From the NCBI GenBank assembly GCA_021414305.1, contig JAIOOS010000027.1:172932-236931 (forward strand): 64,000 nucleotides of DNA, in the 5' to 3' direction. This document shows, in pieces, positions 10,962 through 18,635 of the stretch; positions within the stretch are counted from its first letter, which is position 1, and the number at the start of each line of letters is the position of its first letter. The translations under genes were made by a program, and so were the position numbers. The stretch is from Burkholderiales bacterium. Its GTDB lineage: Bacteria; Pseudomonadota; Gammaproteobacteria; Burkholderiales; Burkholderiaceae_C. A model generated the notes under the pieces. It searched no databases. It was not told the origin of the DNA and saw only the letters and a program-made list of their open reading frames with translations.

Positions 10962-12374
10962 CTACAGCGAGTAATACATGTCGAACTCGACCGGGTGGGT
11001 GGTCATGCGGAAGCGCGTGACTTCCTGCATCTTCAGGTCGATGTAGGCGTCGATGTAGCTGTCGGTGAAGACGCCGCCCTTGGTCAGGAAGGCGCGGCCC
11101 TTGTCGAGGTACTCGAGCGCCTGCTCGAGGCTCGAGCAGACGGTCGGGATCTTCGCGTCTTCCTCGGGCGGCAGGTGGTAGAGGTCCTTGCTGGCGGCCT
11201 CGCCCGGGTGGATCTTGTTCTCGACGCCGTCCAGGCCGGCCATCAGCAGGCCGGTGAAGGCCAGGTACGGGTTGGCCAGGGGATCCGGGAAGCGCGCCTC
11301 GACGCGGCGGCCCTTCGGATTGGCGACGTACGGAATGCGGATCGACGCCGAGCGGTTCTTCGCGCTGTAGGCCAGCTTGACCGGCGCCTCGAAGCCCGGA
11401 ACCAGCCGCTTGTAGCTGTTCGTGCCGGGGTTGGTGATCGCGTTCAGCGCGCGGGCGTGCTTGATGATGCCGCCGATGTAGAACAGCGCGAACTCCGACA
11501 GGCCCGCGTAGCCGTCGCCGGCGAACAGGTTCTTGCCGTCCTTCCAGACCGACTGGTGCACGTGCATGCCCGAGCCGTTGTCGCCGACGATCGGCTTGGG
11601 CATGAAGGTCGCCGTCTTGCCGTACGAGTGGGCGACGTTCTGGATCACGTACTTCTGCAGCTGCAGCCAGTCGGCGCGCTGGATCAGGGTCGAGAACTTG
11701 GTGCCGATCTCCATCTGCGCCTGCGCCACCTCGTGGTGGTGGACCTCGACCGGAATGCCGAGCGATTCGAGGATCAGGCACATCTCCGAGCGCATGTCCT
11801 GGTACGAGTCGACGGGCGGGGTCGGGAAGTAGCCGCCCTTGACCGAAGGCCGATAGCCGGAGTTGCCGTGCTCGTACTCCTTGCCCGTGTTCCACGAGGC
11901 CTCTTCCGACTCGATCTTGCAGAAGCAGCCCGACATGTCGACCTGCCAGCGCACGCTGTCGAAGATGAAGAACTCGGGCTCGGGGCCGAAGTAGGCGGTG
12001 TCGCCCAGGCCCGAGGCCTTCATGTACGCCTCGGCGCGCTTGGCGAGCGAGCGCGGGTCGCGCTCGTAGGGCTTGCCGTCGCCCGGCTCGACCACGTCGC
12101 AGGTGAGGATCAGCGTCGGCTCTTCGAAGAAGGGGTCGATGTTGGCCGTGTTCGGGTCCGGCATGAGCTGCATGTCGGAGGCTTCGATGCCCTTCCAGCC
12201 GGCGATCGACGAGCCGTCGAAGGCGTGGCCGCCGGTGAACTTCTCTTCGCTGAAGGCCGAGACCGGCACCGTGACGTGCTGCTCCTTGCCGCGGGTATCG
12301 GTGAAGCGGAAGTCGACGAACTTGACTTCGGCTTCCTTCACCAGGTTCATCACGTCGGCGACGGTCTTTGCCAT
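10962..12374 (-). CDS. glnA: Glutamine synthetase, type I
   Basis: It makes glutamine from glutamate, ammonia and ATP. The 470-residue protein has the expected order of motifs: FDGSSIAGW near the N-terminus, EPEFFIFD, HHHEVAQAQ at the active site, NGSGMHVHQS, and DLYHLPPEE near residue 398, whose Tyr is the usual adenylylation site, so GlnE control is likely. I chose the ATG at 12374, preceded 7 nt upstream by GGAG, over an in-frame TTG one codon earlier. Upstream lies a sigma-54 promoter with paired NtrC-type sites, and glnL-glnG follow downstream, so the gene should be under nitrogen control. It is a distinct family from the GS-like protein at 21377-22762. Confidence 0.97.
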   Translation of the reverse strand: MAKTVADVMNLVKEAEVKFVDFRFTDTRGKEQHVTVPVSAFSEEKFTGGHAFDGSSIAGWKGIEASDMQLMPDPNTANIDPFFEEPTLILTCDVVEPGDGKPYERDPRSLAKRAEAYMKASGLGDTAYFGPEPEFFIFDSVRWQVDMSGCFCKIESEEASWNTGKEYEHGNSGYRPSVKGGYFPTPPVDSYQDMRSEMCLILESLGIPVEVHHHEVAQAQMEIGTKFSTLIQRADWLQLQKYVIQNVAHSYGKTATFMPKPIVGDNGSGMHVHQSVWKDGKNLFAGDGYAGLSEFALFYIGGIIKHARALNAITNPGTNSYKRLVPGFEAPVKLAYSAKNRSASIRIPYVANPKGRRVEARFPDPLANPYLAFTGLLMAGLDGVENKIHPGEAASKDLYHLPPEEDAKIPTVCSSLEQALEYLDKGRAFLTKGGVFTDSYIDAYIDLKMQEVTRFRMTTHPVEFDMYYSL

Positions 12375-12471
12375 CAATATTCTCCGGAGAGTTGGGTCTT
12401 GCAGTTGGGGTGGGAGGCGACTTCGACGGGCCGACAGAGAGCATCAGCCCCAAAACCGCGCATCAAAATTT

Positions 12472-12487
12472 AGCAGAAAGCATGCCA
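12472..12487 (-). promoter_or_regulatory. Sigma-54 (RpoN) promoter of glnA
   Basis: On the minus strand the sequence TGGCATG-N4-CTGCT matches the consensus TGGCACG-N4-TTGCW at all but two positions, with exact -24/-12 spacing. The transcript would start near 12461, leaving a leader of about 87 nt before the glnA ATG. Confidence 0.8.
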
Positions 12488-12527
12488 ATGACAACGCCCC
12501 GGCGGCGCTGCGTCGGTGCATGGAAAC

Positions 12528-12542
12528 GCACCTTGGAGATGC
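12528..12542. promoter_or_regulatory. NtrC-type binding site, promoter-proximal
   Basis: GCACC-N5-GATGC matches the NtrC dyad GCACC-N5-GGTGC at 9 of 10 half-site positions. Its centre is about 74 bp upstream of the predicted glnA start. NtrC is encoded just downstream, at 7575-9104. Confidence 0.65.
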
Positions 12543-12555
12543 ACAAACACGGTCG

Positions 12556-13362
12556 TCAGCGCACCAATTCGGGGCCCAGATCGGCCGCGCGAGCCTTCAG
12601 CCCATCGAGCAGGGATCGGTAGGCGGCCTCGAGCCGCAGCGGGTCGCCCTTGACGCCGAGCTCGATGTGCCGGCCCCACTCGGGATGATCGACGCTCGGC
12701 AGGCTGAAGACCTTGATGCCGGGAAAGCCGGCCTCAATTTCCTCCATCAGCGGCGTCAGCGCCGCTTCCATCGCCCCGAAGACGATCACCGAGCGCTCGC
12801 GCGGACCGGCGCTCGCATGCAGCCCGGGGTAGACCGTGTCGAGCACCCATTCGATCATCGGCCAGGCCATGACCGGAAAGCCGGGCACGAAGAACACGCC
12901 GCCCTCGCCCTTGCGGACCGAGAAGCCGGCGATCTTGTTGTACGGGTTGGGGATGATCCCGGCGCCCTCGGGAAAGACCGCCATGTTGAGCCGGTGCCGG
13001 TTGTCGTCGCGGTCGGGCTCGTAGGGCTTGCCCTGCTCGCGCGCCACGTCCCTCATCCGCTCGAGCACGAAGTCGCGCGCCTCGGGATGCAGCGCCAGCG
13101 GCACGCCCAGCGCCGCGGCGGCGCACTGCCGCGTGTGGTCGTCGGGCGTGGCGCCGATGCCGCCGCAGGAGAACACGGCGTCGCCGCTGGCGAACGCGTC
13201 CTTCAGGTCGGCAGTGATGCGCTCGCGCTCGTCGCCGACATAGCGTGCCCAGGAGAGCGAAAGCCCGCGCGCGGCGAGCAGCTCGATCACCTTGGGCAGG
13301 TGCTTGTCGGCGCGCTTGCCCGAGAGGATCTCGTCGCCGATGATGATGAGGCCGAAGTTCAT
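12556..13362 (-). CDS. CinA-type molybdopterin-binding (MoCF) domain protein
   Basis: This 268-residue protein corresponds to the N-terminal MoaB/Mog-like (MoCF) half of competence/damage-inducible CinA. Family segments include IIIGDEILSGKRADKH at the start and FSCGGIGATPDDHT in the middle. The C-terminal nicotinamide-mononucleotide deamidase half of full CinA (about 420 residues) is missing, so only a nucleotide or pterin phosphohydrolase-type role is likely. The ATG at 13362 shares ATGA with the stop of the upstream EI24 gene, implying coupling. The frame stays open far upstream, but that part is antisense to other genes. Confidence 0.85.
   Translation of the reverse strand: MNFGLIIIGDEILSGKRADKHLPKVIELLAARGLSLSWARYVGDERERITADLKDAFASGDAVFSCGGIGATPDDHTRQCAAAALGVPLALHPEARDFVLERMRDVAREQGKPYEPDRDDNRHRLNMAVFPEGAGIIPNPYNKIAGFSVRKGEGGVFFVPGFPVMAWPMIEWVLDTVYPGLHASAGPRERSVIVFGAMEAALTPLMEEIEAGFPGIKVFSLPSVDHPEWGRHIELGVKGDPLRLEAAYRSLLDGLKARAADLGPELVR
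12561..12575. promoter_or_regulatory. NtrC-type binding site, promoter-distal
   Basis: GCACC-N5-GGGGC matches the NtrC dyad at 9 of 10 half-site positions. Its centre is 33 bp (about three helical turns) from the proximal site and about 107 bp upstream of the predicted start. It lies within the last codons of the neighbouring CinA-type gene. Confidence 0.6.
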
Positions 13363-14240
13363 GCAGCGAGGCCGCCCGGCGGCGGCGAGGGCGAAAGGCG
13401 CAGCGGCTCGGCCGCCTGCGGCAGGGCGGTCGCCGCCGCGGCCTCGGCGACGCGCAGGTCGCGCAGCGCGGCGAGCAGGTAGTGCGCGAACCAGAGCGCC
13501 GAGAAGGCGAACACCAGCGTGTAGAGCCAGATCGAGACCAGGATCAGGACCGGCGCGAACACCAGGGTCAGCGCGCTCACCGCCCAGAGCAGCGATGGCG
13601 CGGCGCCCAGGTAGCCGGTGAGCACGCCCATGCCGAACAGCGGCCAGCGATGCGCCGCCATCAGTTGCCGGCGCTCCTCGCGGCTGGCATGCAGGGCGAG
13701 CACGTCGAAGGCGAACACGCGGTAGGTGAGCCAGCCCCAGATCAGCGGCGGGACCACCAGCACCAGCGGGGGAATGAACCAGAGCGGGATGCTCGCGACC
13801 AGCGCCGCCAGCGCCACCAGCGTGCAGCCGAGCGACCAGAACAGGCTTTGCAGGAAGCCCGCGCCCTCGCGCCGCTCGAGCCGGGTGAACCGGCGCAGCT
13901 CGACCAGGCGAACCATCGCCGGCGTCATCAGCCAGGCGACGAGCACCAGCGAGGCGACAACGCAGACCGGCACCGCCAGAGCGACGATCACCAGCGGCGC
14001 GAACACGCTCTGGAAGCCGCCGCCGCCGACCGACGCGAGCCAGCCGAAGAACGACGCGAGCAGCGACCATTGCTCGAGCGAGCCGCGCACCGCGTCGACC
14101 GCCGGCTCCCAGAAGAAGTAGCCGAGCAGCCCGACGCCGCCGCCGACGACCAGCAGCGGCGCCAACGAGAGCGCGATCACCTTCGGGTGCAGGCAGTACG
14201 CGGCGGCGCGCCAGAACGCATCGAGCAGCGATCGGGTCAT
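13359..14240 (-). CDS. EI24 domain (CysZ-like) membrane protein
   Basis: This is a 293-residue integral membrane protein of the EI24/CysZ family. About six hydrophobic segments can be seen, including VIALSLAPLLVVGGGVGLLG near residue 20 and others near 60-90, 105-125, 150-180 and 215-260. CysZ proteins have been linked to sulfate uptake, but this branch is not characterised and there are no sulfur genes nearby. I chose the ATG at 14240 because the protein from there (MTRSLLDAFWRAAAY) has the family N-terminus; the upstream extension is Arg/Pro-rich. It overlaps the CinA-type gene by 4 bp. Confidence 0.8.
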   Translation of the reverse strand: MTRSLLDAFWRAAAYCLHPKVIALSLAPLLVVGGGVGLLGYFFWEPAVDAVRGSLEQWSLLASFFGWLASVGGGGFQSVFAPLVIVALAVPVCVVASLVLVAWLMTPAMVRLVELRRFTRLERREGAGFLQSLFWSLGCTLVALAALVASIPLWFIPPLVLVVPPLIWGWLTYRVFAFDVLALHASREERRQLMAAHRWPLFGMGVLTGYLGAAPSLLWAVSALTLVFAPVLILVSIWLYTLVFAFSALWFAHYLLAALRDLRVAEAAAATALPQAAEPLRLSPSPPPGGLAA

Positions 14241-14445
14241 CGCCGGCGGCTCCCGATCGAGGCGGAAAAAGGCATGTCCCGAGTGTAGCGAGCGACCCCC
14301 GACGGGCCGACGCGGGCGGGCCGGCCGCGGTGCCCGGCCCGAGGGGCGGCGAACCGCCCTCGACACGTGCCAACTCGTAACGGTTTTTCCGCACGGACCG
14401 CGCGCCGCCCGACCTGCGGCGGCCCACGGCGGCGACGCCGCTACC

Positions 14446-14451
14446 TATCAT
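14446..14451 (+). promoter_or_regulatory. Possible -10 element of the diguanylate cyclase gene
   Basis: TATCAT (5/6 to TATAAT) ends 6 nt before the ATG at 14458, so a transcript from it would be nearly leaderless. No good -35 is seen. I see nothing else definite in the 217-bp divergent gap 14241-14457. Confidence 0.25.
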
Positions 14452-14457
14452 TTCCCG

Positions 14458-15753
14458 ATGCTGCAGCTGCAATCGACGTCCCTGCTCGTGGCCGCCTCGG
14501 CCAGCCTTGTCATCGCCAGTGCGGCAGCGGCGGCGATCGGCGTCCGGCAGAAGCAGCGCCGCGGCGTCTGGTGGTGGATCGCCGCCAACCTCGGCCTGGC
14601 GGGCGCGCTTGCCGCGCACGCGCTCGAGGACCAGAACGAATTCCTTGCGCCGCTTGCCGCGGTGCTCGCCCTGCAATGGCCGGTGGTCACGCTGGTCGGC
14701 ATGCGCCGCTTCTTCGCCCGCGGCGCCAGCACCCTGCCGCCGTGGGCCGACGCCCTCGTGCTCGGCTCGTCGCTGCTCGGCGTGCTCGCCGGCTGGTATC
14801 TGCCCTGGAGCGCCGCGGTGCAGAGCCAGGTGCTGGTCGGGGCGATGCTCACCGCCACCGTCTACGCCGCCCTCGCCCTCTGGCGCCTCGAGGATTTCGC
14901 GACCACGCCGACCCTGCACGGACTGCTGGTCGCCCTGGTCGGCAGCGCACTGGTGCAGGCGGCCTGGTGGGCGATCGCCTCGTTCCTGCTGGTACCCGAG
15001 GCGACAGGCCTCGACCTGGCGCTCGGCGCCTGGCTCGCCCCGGCCGCCGTCGCCCTGCTCATGCCGCAACTCGCCCTGGTGATGAGCAACGAGCGCAACG
15101 TCGCCCAGCTGCGCGCCTCGCACCGCAAGCTCCGCCACATGGTCGAGGTCGATCCCCTGACCCGCCTGCCCAACCGGCGCCACTTCCACGAGCTCGCCGC
15201 CAAGGCGATCCAGCCGTCGCAGGAGCTGACGACGGTGCTGGTGTTCGACGTCGACCGCCTGAAGCACATCAACGAGGTCCTGGGTCACCAGATCGGCGAC
15301 GAGGCCCTGAAGCAGATCGGCACCGTGCTGCGCGAGACCCTGCGCCGGCGCGACGTCGCCGGCCGGCTCGGCGGCGACGAGTTCGCCGCGGTGCTTCCGC
15401 GCACCCGCGTCGCCGATGTCGAGGCGGTCATCACCCGCATCAACACCCGGATCGACGACCGCCAGGTCGCGCCGCGCATCGCCCGCGTGTTCCTCAATGT
15501 CGGCGCGACCCAGATGCTCGCCAGCGAGACGCTCGCCGACGCCCTGCGCCGGGCCGAGATCAAGCTCGAGACCGAGCGCGACAAGCGGCGCGAAGCCGAG
15601 GCGCTGGCCGACCGCATGGCCGACTCGATGCCCGCCTCGGAAGTGATGCCGGCGCTGGCGGAGGCGCTCGCCACGCGCCGCGGCCCGCTCTCGACGTCGG
15701 CCGGGCTCGACCTGATCCCGATCGGCGAGGTCGTTCCCGCCAACGCCCACTAG
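14458..15753 (+). CDS. Membrane-anchored diguanylate cyclase (GGDEF)
   Basis: It makes the second messenger cyclic di-GMP from two GTP. The 431-residue protein has an N-terminal membrane sensor with about six hydrophobic helices (roughly residues 5-210), a short linker helix, and a GGDEF domain from about 225 to 390. The active-site motif RLGGDEFAAVLP (near residue 304) is intact, and the DPLTRLPNRR start of the domain is present. I see no RxxD inhibitory-site motif just before GGDEF. The C-terminal 40 residues are Ala-rich and may be disordered. There is no EAL domain. The gene stands alone, divergent from EI24 and convergent with the HAD gene. Confidence 0.92.
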   Translation: MLQLQSTSLLVAASASLVIASAAAAAIGVRQKQRRGVWWWIAANLGLAGALAAHALEDQNEFLAPLAAVLALQWPVVTLVGMRRFFARGASTLPPWADALVLGSSLLGVLAGWYLPWSAAVQSQVLVGAMLTATVYAALALWRLEDFATTPTLHGLLVALVGSALVQAAWWAIASFLLVPEATGLDLALGAWLAPAAVALLMPQLALVMSNERNVAQLRASHRKLRHMVEVDPLTRLPNRRHFHELAAKAIQPSQELTTVLVFDVDRLKHINEVLGHQIGDEALKQIGTVLRETLRRRDVAGRLGGDEFAAVLPRTRVADVEAVITRINTRIDDRQVAPRIARVFLNVGATQMLASETLADALRRAEIKLETERDKRREAEALADRMADSMPASEVMPALAEALATRRGPLSTSAGLDLIPIGEVVPANAH

Positions 15754-15759
15754 GGCTGC

Positions 15760-15777
15760 CGGCGCCGGACGGCGCCG
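15760..15777. terminator. Bidirectional terminator candidate
   Basis: A 7-bp stem (CGGCGCC / GGCGCCG) with a GGAC loop lies in the 31-bp gap between the converging diguanylate cyclase and HAD genes. There is no T-tract. Confidence 0.4.
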
Positions 15778-15784
15778 CCGCGGG

Positions 15785-16468
15785 TCAGCGCGGCAGCATC
15801 ACCACGCTCCAGCCCCTGGCTTCGGCCTCGGCACGCAGCACGGCGTCGGGATCGACCGCCACCGCGCGAGCGACCGCGTGCAGCAGCGGCAGGTCGTTCG
15901 CCGAGTCGCTGTAGAAAGTGGCCTCGGCGATCGCCGTCGTCGCCAGCCCGTTCGCTTCGAGCCAGGCCGCGAGGCGGGCGACCTTGCCATCGCGCATGTT
16001 GAGGACGCCGGCGTTGGCGCCGGTGAAGATGCCGTCCGCTTCCTCGAGCTCGGTGGCGATCAGCTCGTCCGGCGCGAAGCCCAGCGCGGCGGCGATTGTC
16101 TCGGTGAGAAAGCGGTTGGTCGCGGTCGTGAGCAGCACACGCTCGCCGGCGTCGCGATGCGCCGCGAGCAACGCCCGTGCCGCCTCGCCGATCCGCGGCA
16201 AGACCCGGGACGCAACGAACCGATCGCGCAAGGCCGCCCAGTCTCCCCGCGACCGGCCCTGCAGCGTCGACGCATAGAAGGCGCAGAACTCGGCCGGCGT
16301 GATCGCGCCGGCGCGATAGCGCTCGACGACGCTGCGGTTCCTCGCCTCGAAACCGGCCCTCTCGAGCACGCCCTCCTCGATCAGGAACGCGCACCAGAGC
16401 TCGTCGGTGTCGCCGTCGAGCAGCGTCCCGTCGAGGTCGAACAGCGCGAGCTTGCCGGGCGCGATCAA
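15785..16468 (-). CDS. HAD-superfamily phosphatase (HAD-IB, SerB-like)
   Basis: This 227-residue haloacid-dehalogenase-fold hydrolase has motif I LFDLDGTLLDGD with nucleophile Asp near residue 15, motif II TTATNRF, and motif III/IV YSDSANDLPLL. The helical cap between motifs I and II fits subfamily IB, which includes phosphoserine phosphatases. It does not resemble the phosphonoacetaldehyde hydrolase PhnX, so it is not the C-P bond cleaving enzyme of the cluster. It is the last gene of the long minus-strand run from the phosphonate importer, sharing 4 bp with the aldehyde dehydrogenase gene. Its substrate is unknown. Confidence 0.85.
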   Translation of the reverse strand: MIAPGKLALFDLDGTLLDGDTDELWCAFLIEEGVLERAGFEARNRSVVERYRAGAITPAEFCAFYASTLQGRSRGDWAALRDRFVASRVLPRIGEAARALLAAHRDAGERVLLTTATNRFLTETIAAALGFAPDELIATELEEADGIFTGANAGVLNMRDGKVARLAAWLEANGLATTAIAEATFYSDSANDLPLLHAVARAVAVDPDAVLRAEAEARGWSVVMLPR

Positions 16469-17844
16469 GGGCTGCGCAGGTGCCAGGCCTTCGGCCGCAT
16501 GAAGGTCTGGATGCCGTAGCGCGAGAGCGTGACGCCGACGCCCGAGTCGCCGTGGCCCGACCAGGGCAGGCGCGGGCTGACCCGGTCGCAGCAGTTCCAG
16601 TAGACGCTGCCGGCGTTCACCTGCGCCAGCAGCTTGGCCGCCCTCGCCTCGTCGCGCGTGTACATGCCCGCGGTCAGGCCGTAGCGGGTGTCGTTCATCA
16701 GCGCCAATGCCTCGGCGTCGCCCTTCACCTTCTGGATGCCGATCAGTGGGCCGAAGCTCTCCTCCTGCATCAGCAGCATGCCGTGGTCGACCTCGGTGAA
16801 GACGGTCGGCTCGAACCAGTTGCCCTTCTGGACGATGCGCTTGCCGCCGGTGCGCAGCGTCGCGCCCTTGGCGACGGCGTCGGCGACCTGGGCCTCGAGC
16901 ACCGCGAGCTGCGGCGTGCGCGTGATCGCGCCGATGTAGGTGCCTTCGGCCGCCGGGTCGCCGACCTTGAAGCCCTTCACCGTGTCGAGGAAGGCGGCGA
17001 CGAAGGCGTCGTGGATCTTCTCGTGGACGTAGATCCGCTCGACCGAGCAGCAGCTCTGGCCGGTGTTGTACATGGCGCCGTCGGCCAGCGACTCGGCCGC
17101 GGCCTTCGGGTCGGCGTCTTCGGCGACGTAGGTGGGGTCCTTGCCGCCGAGCTCGAGCTGCAGCCGGATCATGCGCGGGCCCGCCGCCGCGGCGATGCGC
17201 GCGCCGGTGGCGGCCGAGCCGGTGAAGAAGACGCCGTCTACCTTCTGCGCGATCAGCGCCGCGCCGATCTCGCCGCCGCCGACGAGGGTGATGAACACGT
17301 CGGCCGGAACGCCGGCGGCGTGCAGCAGCCGGTCGATGTGCAGGCCGGTCAGCGTCGCGAACTCGGAGGGCTTGTAGAGGACCGCGTTGCCGGTGAGCAG
17401 CGCCGGCACGAACACGTTGCCGCCGACGAAGTACGGATAGTTCCAGGCCGAGACGTTGGCGACGACGCCGAGCGGCTGGTGGGCGATGCGCTCGCGCGTG
17501 CTCGCGTCGGCGAACACGTTCTCGTCGGCGCTGCTCGCCTCGACCTCGGCGAGGAAGAAGTCGATCCGGCCGAGGAAGCCGTTCAGCTCGTTGCGCGACT
17601 GCGCCAGGGGCTTGCCGACCTCCGCAGTGAGGGTCGCGGCCAGCGTCTCGAGCTCGGCGACGACCGCGGCGCGAAAGGCGACGATCGTCGCCTTGCGCTC
17701 CGCCAGCGGCCGGGCCGCCCAGGCCGGCTGCGCCGCGCGGGCGCGCGCCGCCTTGGCGGCGACGCTGGCGGCGTCGTCGGCAGGAACATCGGCGATCTTC
17801 TCGCCCGTGGCGGGGTTGGTGATGACGAGGGCGGTGGTGGTCAT
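16465..17844 (-). CDS. NAD(P)-dependent aldehyde dehydrogenase
   Basis: It oxidises an aldehyde to the acid. The 459-residue protein has the family active site: oxyanion Asn (N135 in SAWNYPYF), general base E231 (LELGGKD) and catalytic Cys near 265 (NTGQSCCS). The operon suggests two roles. It could be the PhnY-like phosphonoacetaldehyde dehydrogenase linking PhnW to PhnA, since it is the only such enzyme in the window. Or it could oxidise a gamma-glutamyl aminoaldehyde before the hydrolase encoded just upstream. It overlaps both neighbours by 4 bp, so it is tightly coupled to the gamma-glutamyl hydrolase and HAD genes. Sequence alone does not settle the substrate. Confidence 0.9.
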   Translation of the reverse strand: MTTTALVITNPATGEKIADVPADDAASVAAKAARARAAQPAWAARPLAERKATIVAFRAAVVAELETLAATLTAEVGKPLAQSRNELNGFLGRIDFFLAEVEASSADENVFADASTRERIAHQPLGVVANVSAWNYPYFVGGNVFVPALLTGNAVLYKPSEFATLTGLHIDRLLHAAGVPADVFITLVGGGEIGAALIAQKVDGVFFTGSAATGARIAAAAGPRMIRLQLELGGKDPTYVAEDADPKAAAESLADGAMYNTGQSCCSVERIYVHEKIHDAFVAAFLDTVKGFKVGDPAAEGTYIGAITRTPQLAVLEAQVADAVAKGATLRTGGKRIVQKGNWFEPTVFTEVDHGMLLMQEESFGPLIGIQKVKGDAEALALMNDTRYGLTAGMYTRDEARAAKLLAQVNAGSVYWNCCDRVSPRLPWSGHGDSGVGVTLSRYGIQTFMRPKAWHLRSP

Positions 17845-18635
17845 GCGGTTTGCGCCGCGCGGGCGGCGGCGAGAAAGTCGTCGAGCAAGGGCCGGTCGTC
17901 GAGCGTGCCTTCGCCGGCGCGATGGAATTCGGGATGCCACTGCACCGCCGCCATGAAGGTCGGCCCGGGTTTCCTGATCGCCTCGATCATGCCGTCGACC
18001 GGGCAGCGCGCCTCGACGACGAAGCCGGCGGCCAGGTCCTTGATGCCCTGGTGGTGGACGCTGTTGACCGTGGCCTTCGGCGTGCCTTCGAACACCGCCG
18101 CGAGCCGCGAACCGGGGACGAACTCGACCGCATGCAGGTTCCGGTCGTAGCTCACCGCGTCGCGATGCCGCACCGGGCCGGGCCGGAGGGTGTCGATGTC
18201 CTGGAGCAGCGTGCCGCCGTGCGCCACGTTCATCACCTGCAGGCCGCGGCAGATGCCGAGCACCGGCTTGCCGCGCGCGGCGAAGGCGGCGAGCAGCGCG
18301 CGCTCGTAGTCGTCGCGGATCCGGTCGCCCCGCCAGCGCTCGTTCAGCGGCTCCTCGCCGTAGCTCTGCGGCGCCATGTCGGAGCCGCCTTCGAGCACCA
18401 GCGCATCGAGCCAATCGGCATAGTCGCCGAGGCCGGCATCGCCCTTCTGCGTATCGCCGGCCGGGCTCGGAATCATCACCGCGAGCGCGCCGCTCGCCAT
18501 CACCCAGTGCGCCACCGACTGCTCGACGTACTGCAGCGTCTTGCCGGTGAAGATCGCCCGCTCGGGGTCGGCGTGGAAGAAGCAGGCCGAGATGCCGACC
18601 TTGAGCCGCTCGGGCCTCTTGTCTCTTGCGTTCAC
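17841..18635 (-). CDS. Gamma-glutamyl hydrolase, class I amidotransferase-like (PuuD type)
   Basis: This 264-residue peptidase C26 family protein shows the nucleophile elbow LGICRGLQVMN (Cys129) and the catalytic VQWHPEFH His/Glu pair. Relatives such as PuuD cut gamma-glutamyl amides, releasing glutamate and an amino acid (for example GABA). The start is a GTG sharing GTGA with the stop of the iron alcohol dehydrogenase gene; the 3' end shares 4 bp with the aldehyde dehydrogenase gene. With the GS-like ligase upstream in the same run, it fits the last step of a glutamylation route: ligation, oxidation, hydrolysis. The true amine substrate is not visible. Confidence 0.88.
   Translation of the reverse strand: MNARDKRPERLKVGISACFFHADPERAIFTGKTLQYVEQSVAHWVMASGALAVMIPSPAGDTQKGDAGLGDYADWLDALVLEGGSDMAPQSYGEEPLNERWRGDRIRDDYERALLAAFAARGKPVLGICRGLQVMNVAHGGTLLQDIDTLRPGPVRHRDAVSYDRNLHAVEFVPGSRLAAVFEGTPKATVNSVHHQGIKDLAAGFVVEARCPVDGMIEAIRKPGPTFMAAVQWHPEFHRAGEGTLDDRPLLDDFLAAARAAQTA

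Noticed and set aside
12515..12532. GGTGC-N8-GCACC palindrome as an NtrC site by itself
   Set aside because: The half-sites are in the wrong order and spacing for NtrC. The right half belongs to the better GCACC-N5-GATGC dyad at 12528-12542.
13363..15750. Open frame upstream of the CinA-type gene suggesting a 1064-residue protein
   Set aside because: Only the part from 13362 has homology. The rest is antisense to the diguanylate cyclase gene or out of frame with EI24, and the EI24 stop overlaps the real ATG.
15785..16468. HAD protein as the phosphonatase PhnX
   Set aside because: The motifs fit HAD-IB (SerB-like). The PhnX-type cap lysine and DWAGT-like start are absent, and PhnA supplies a C-P bond cleaving route.
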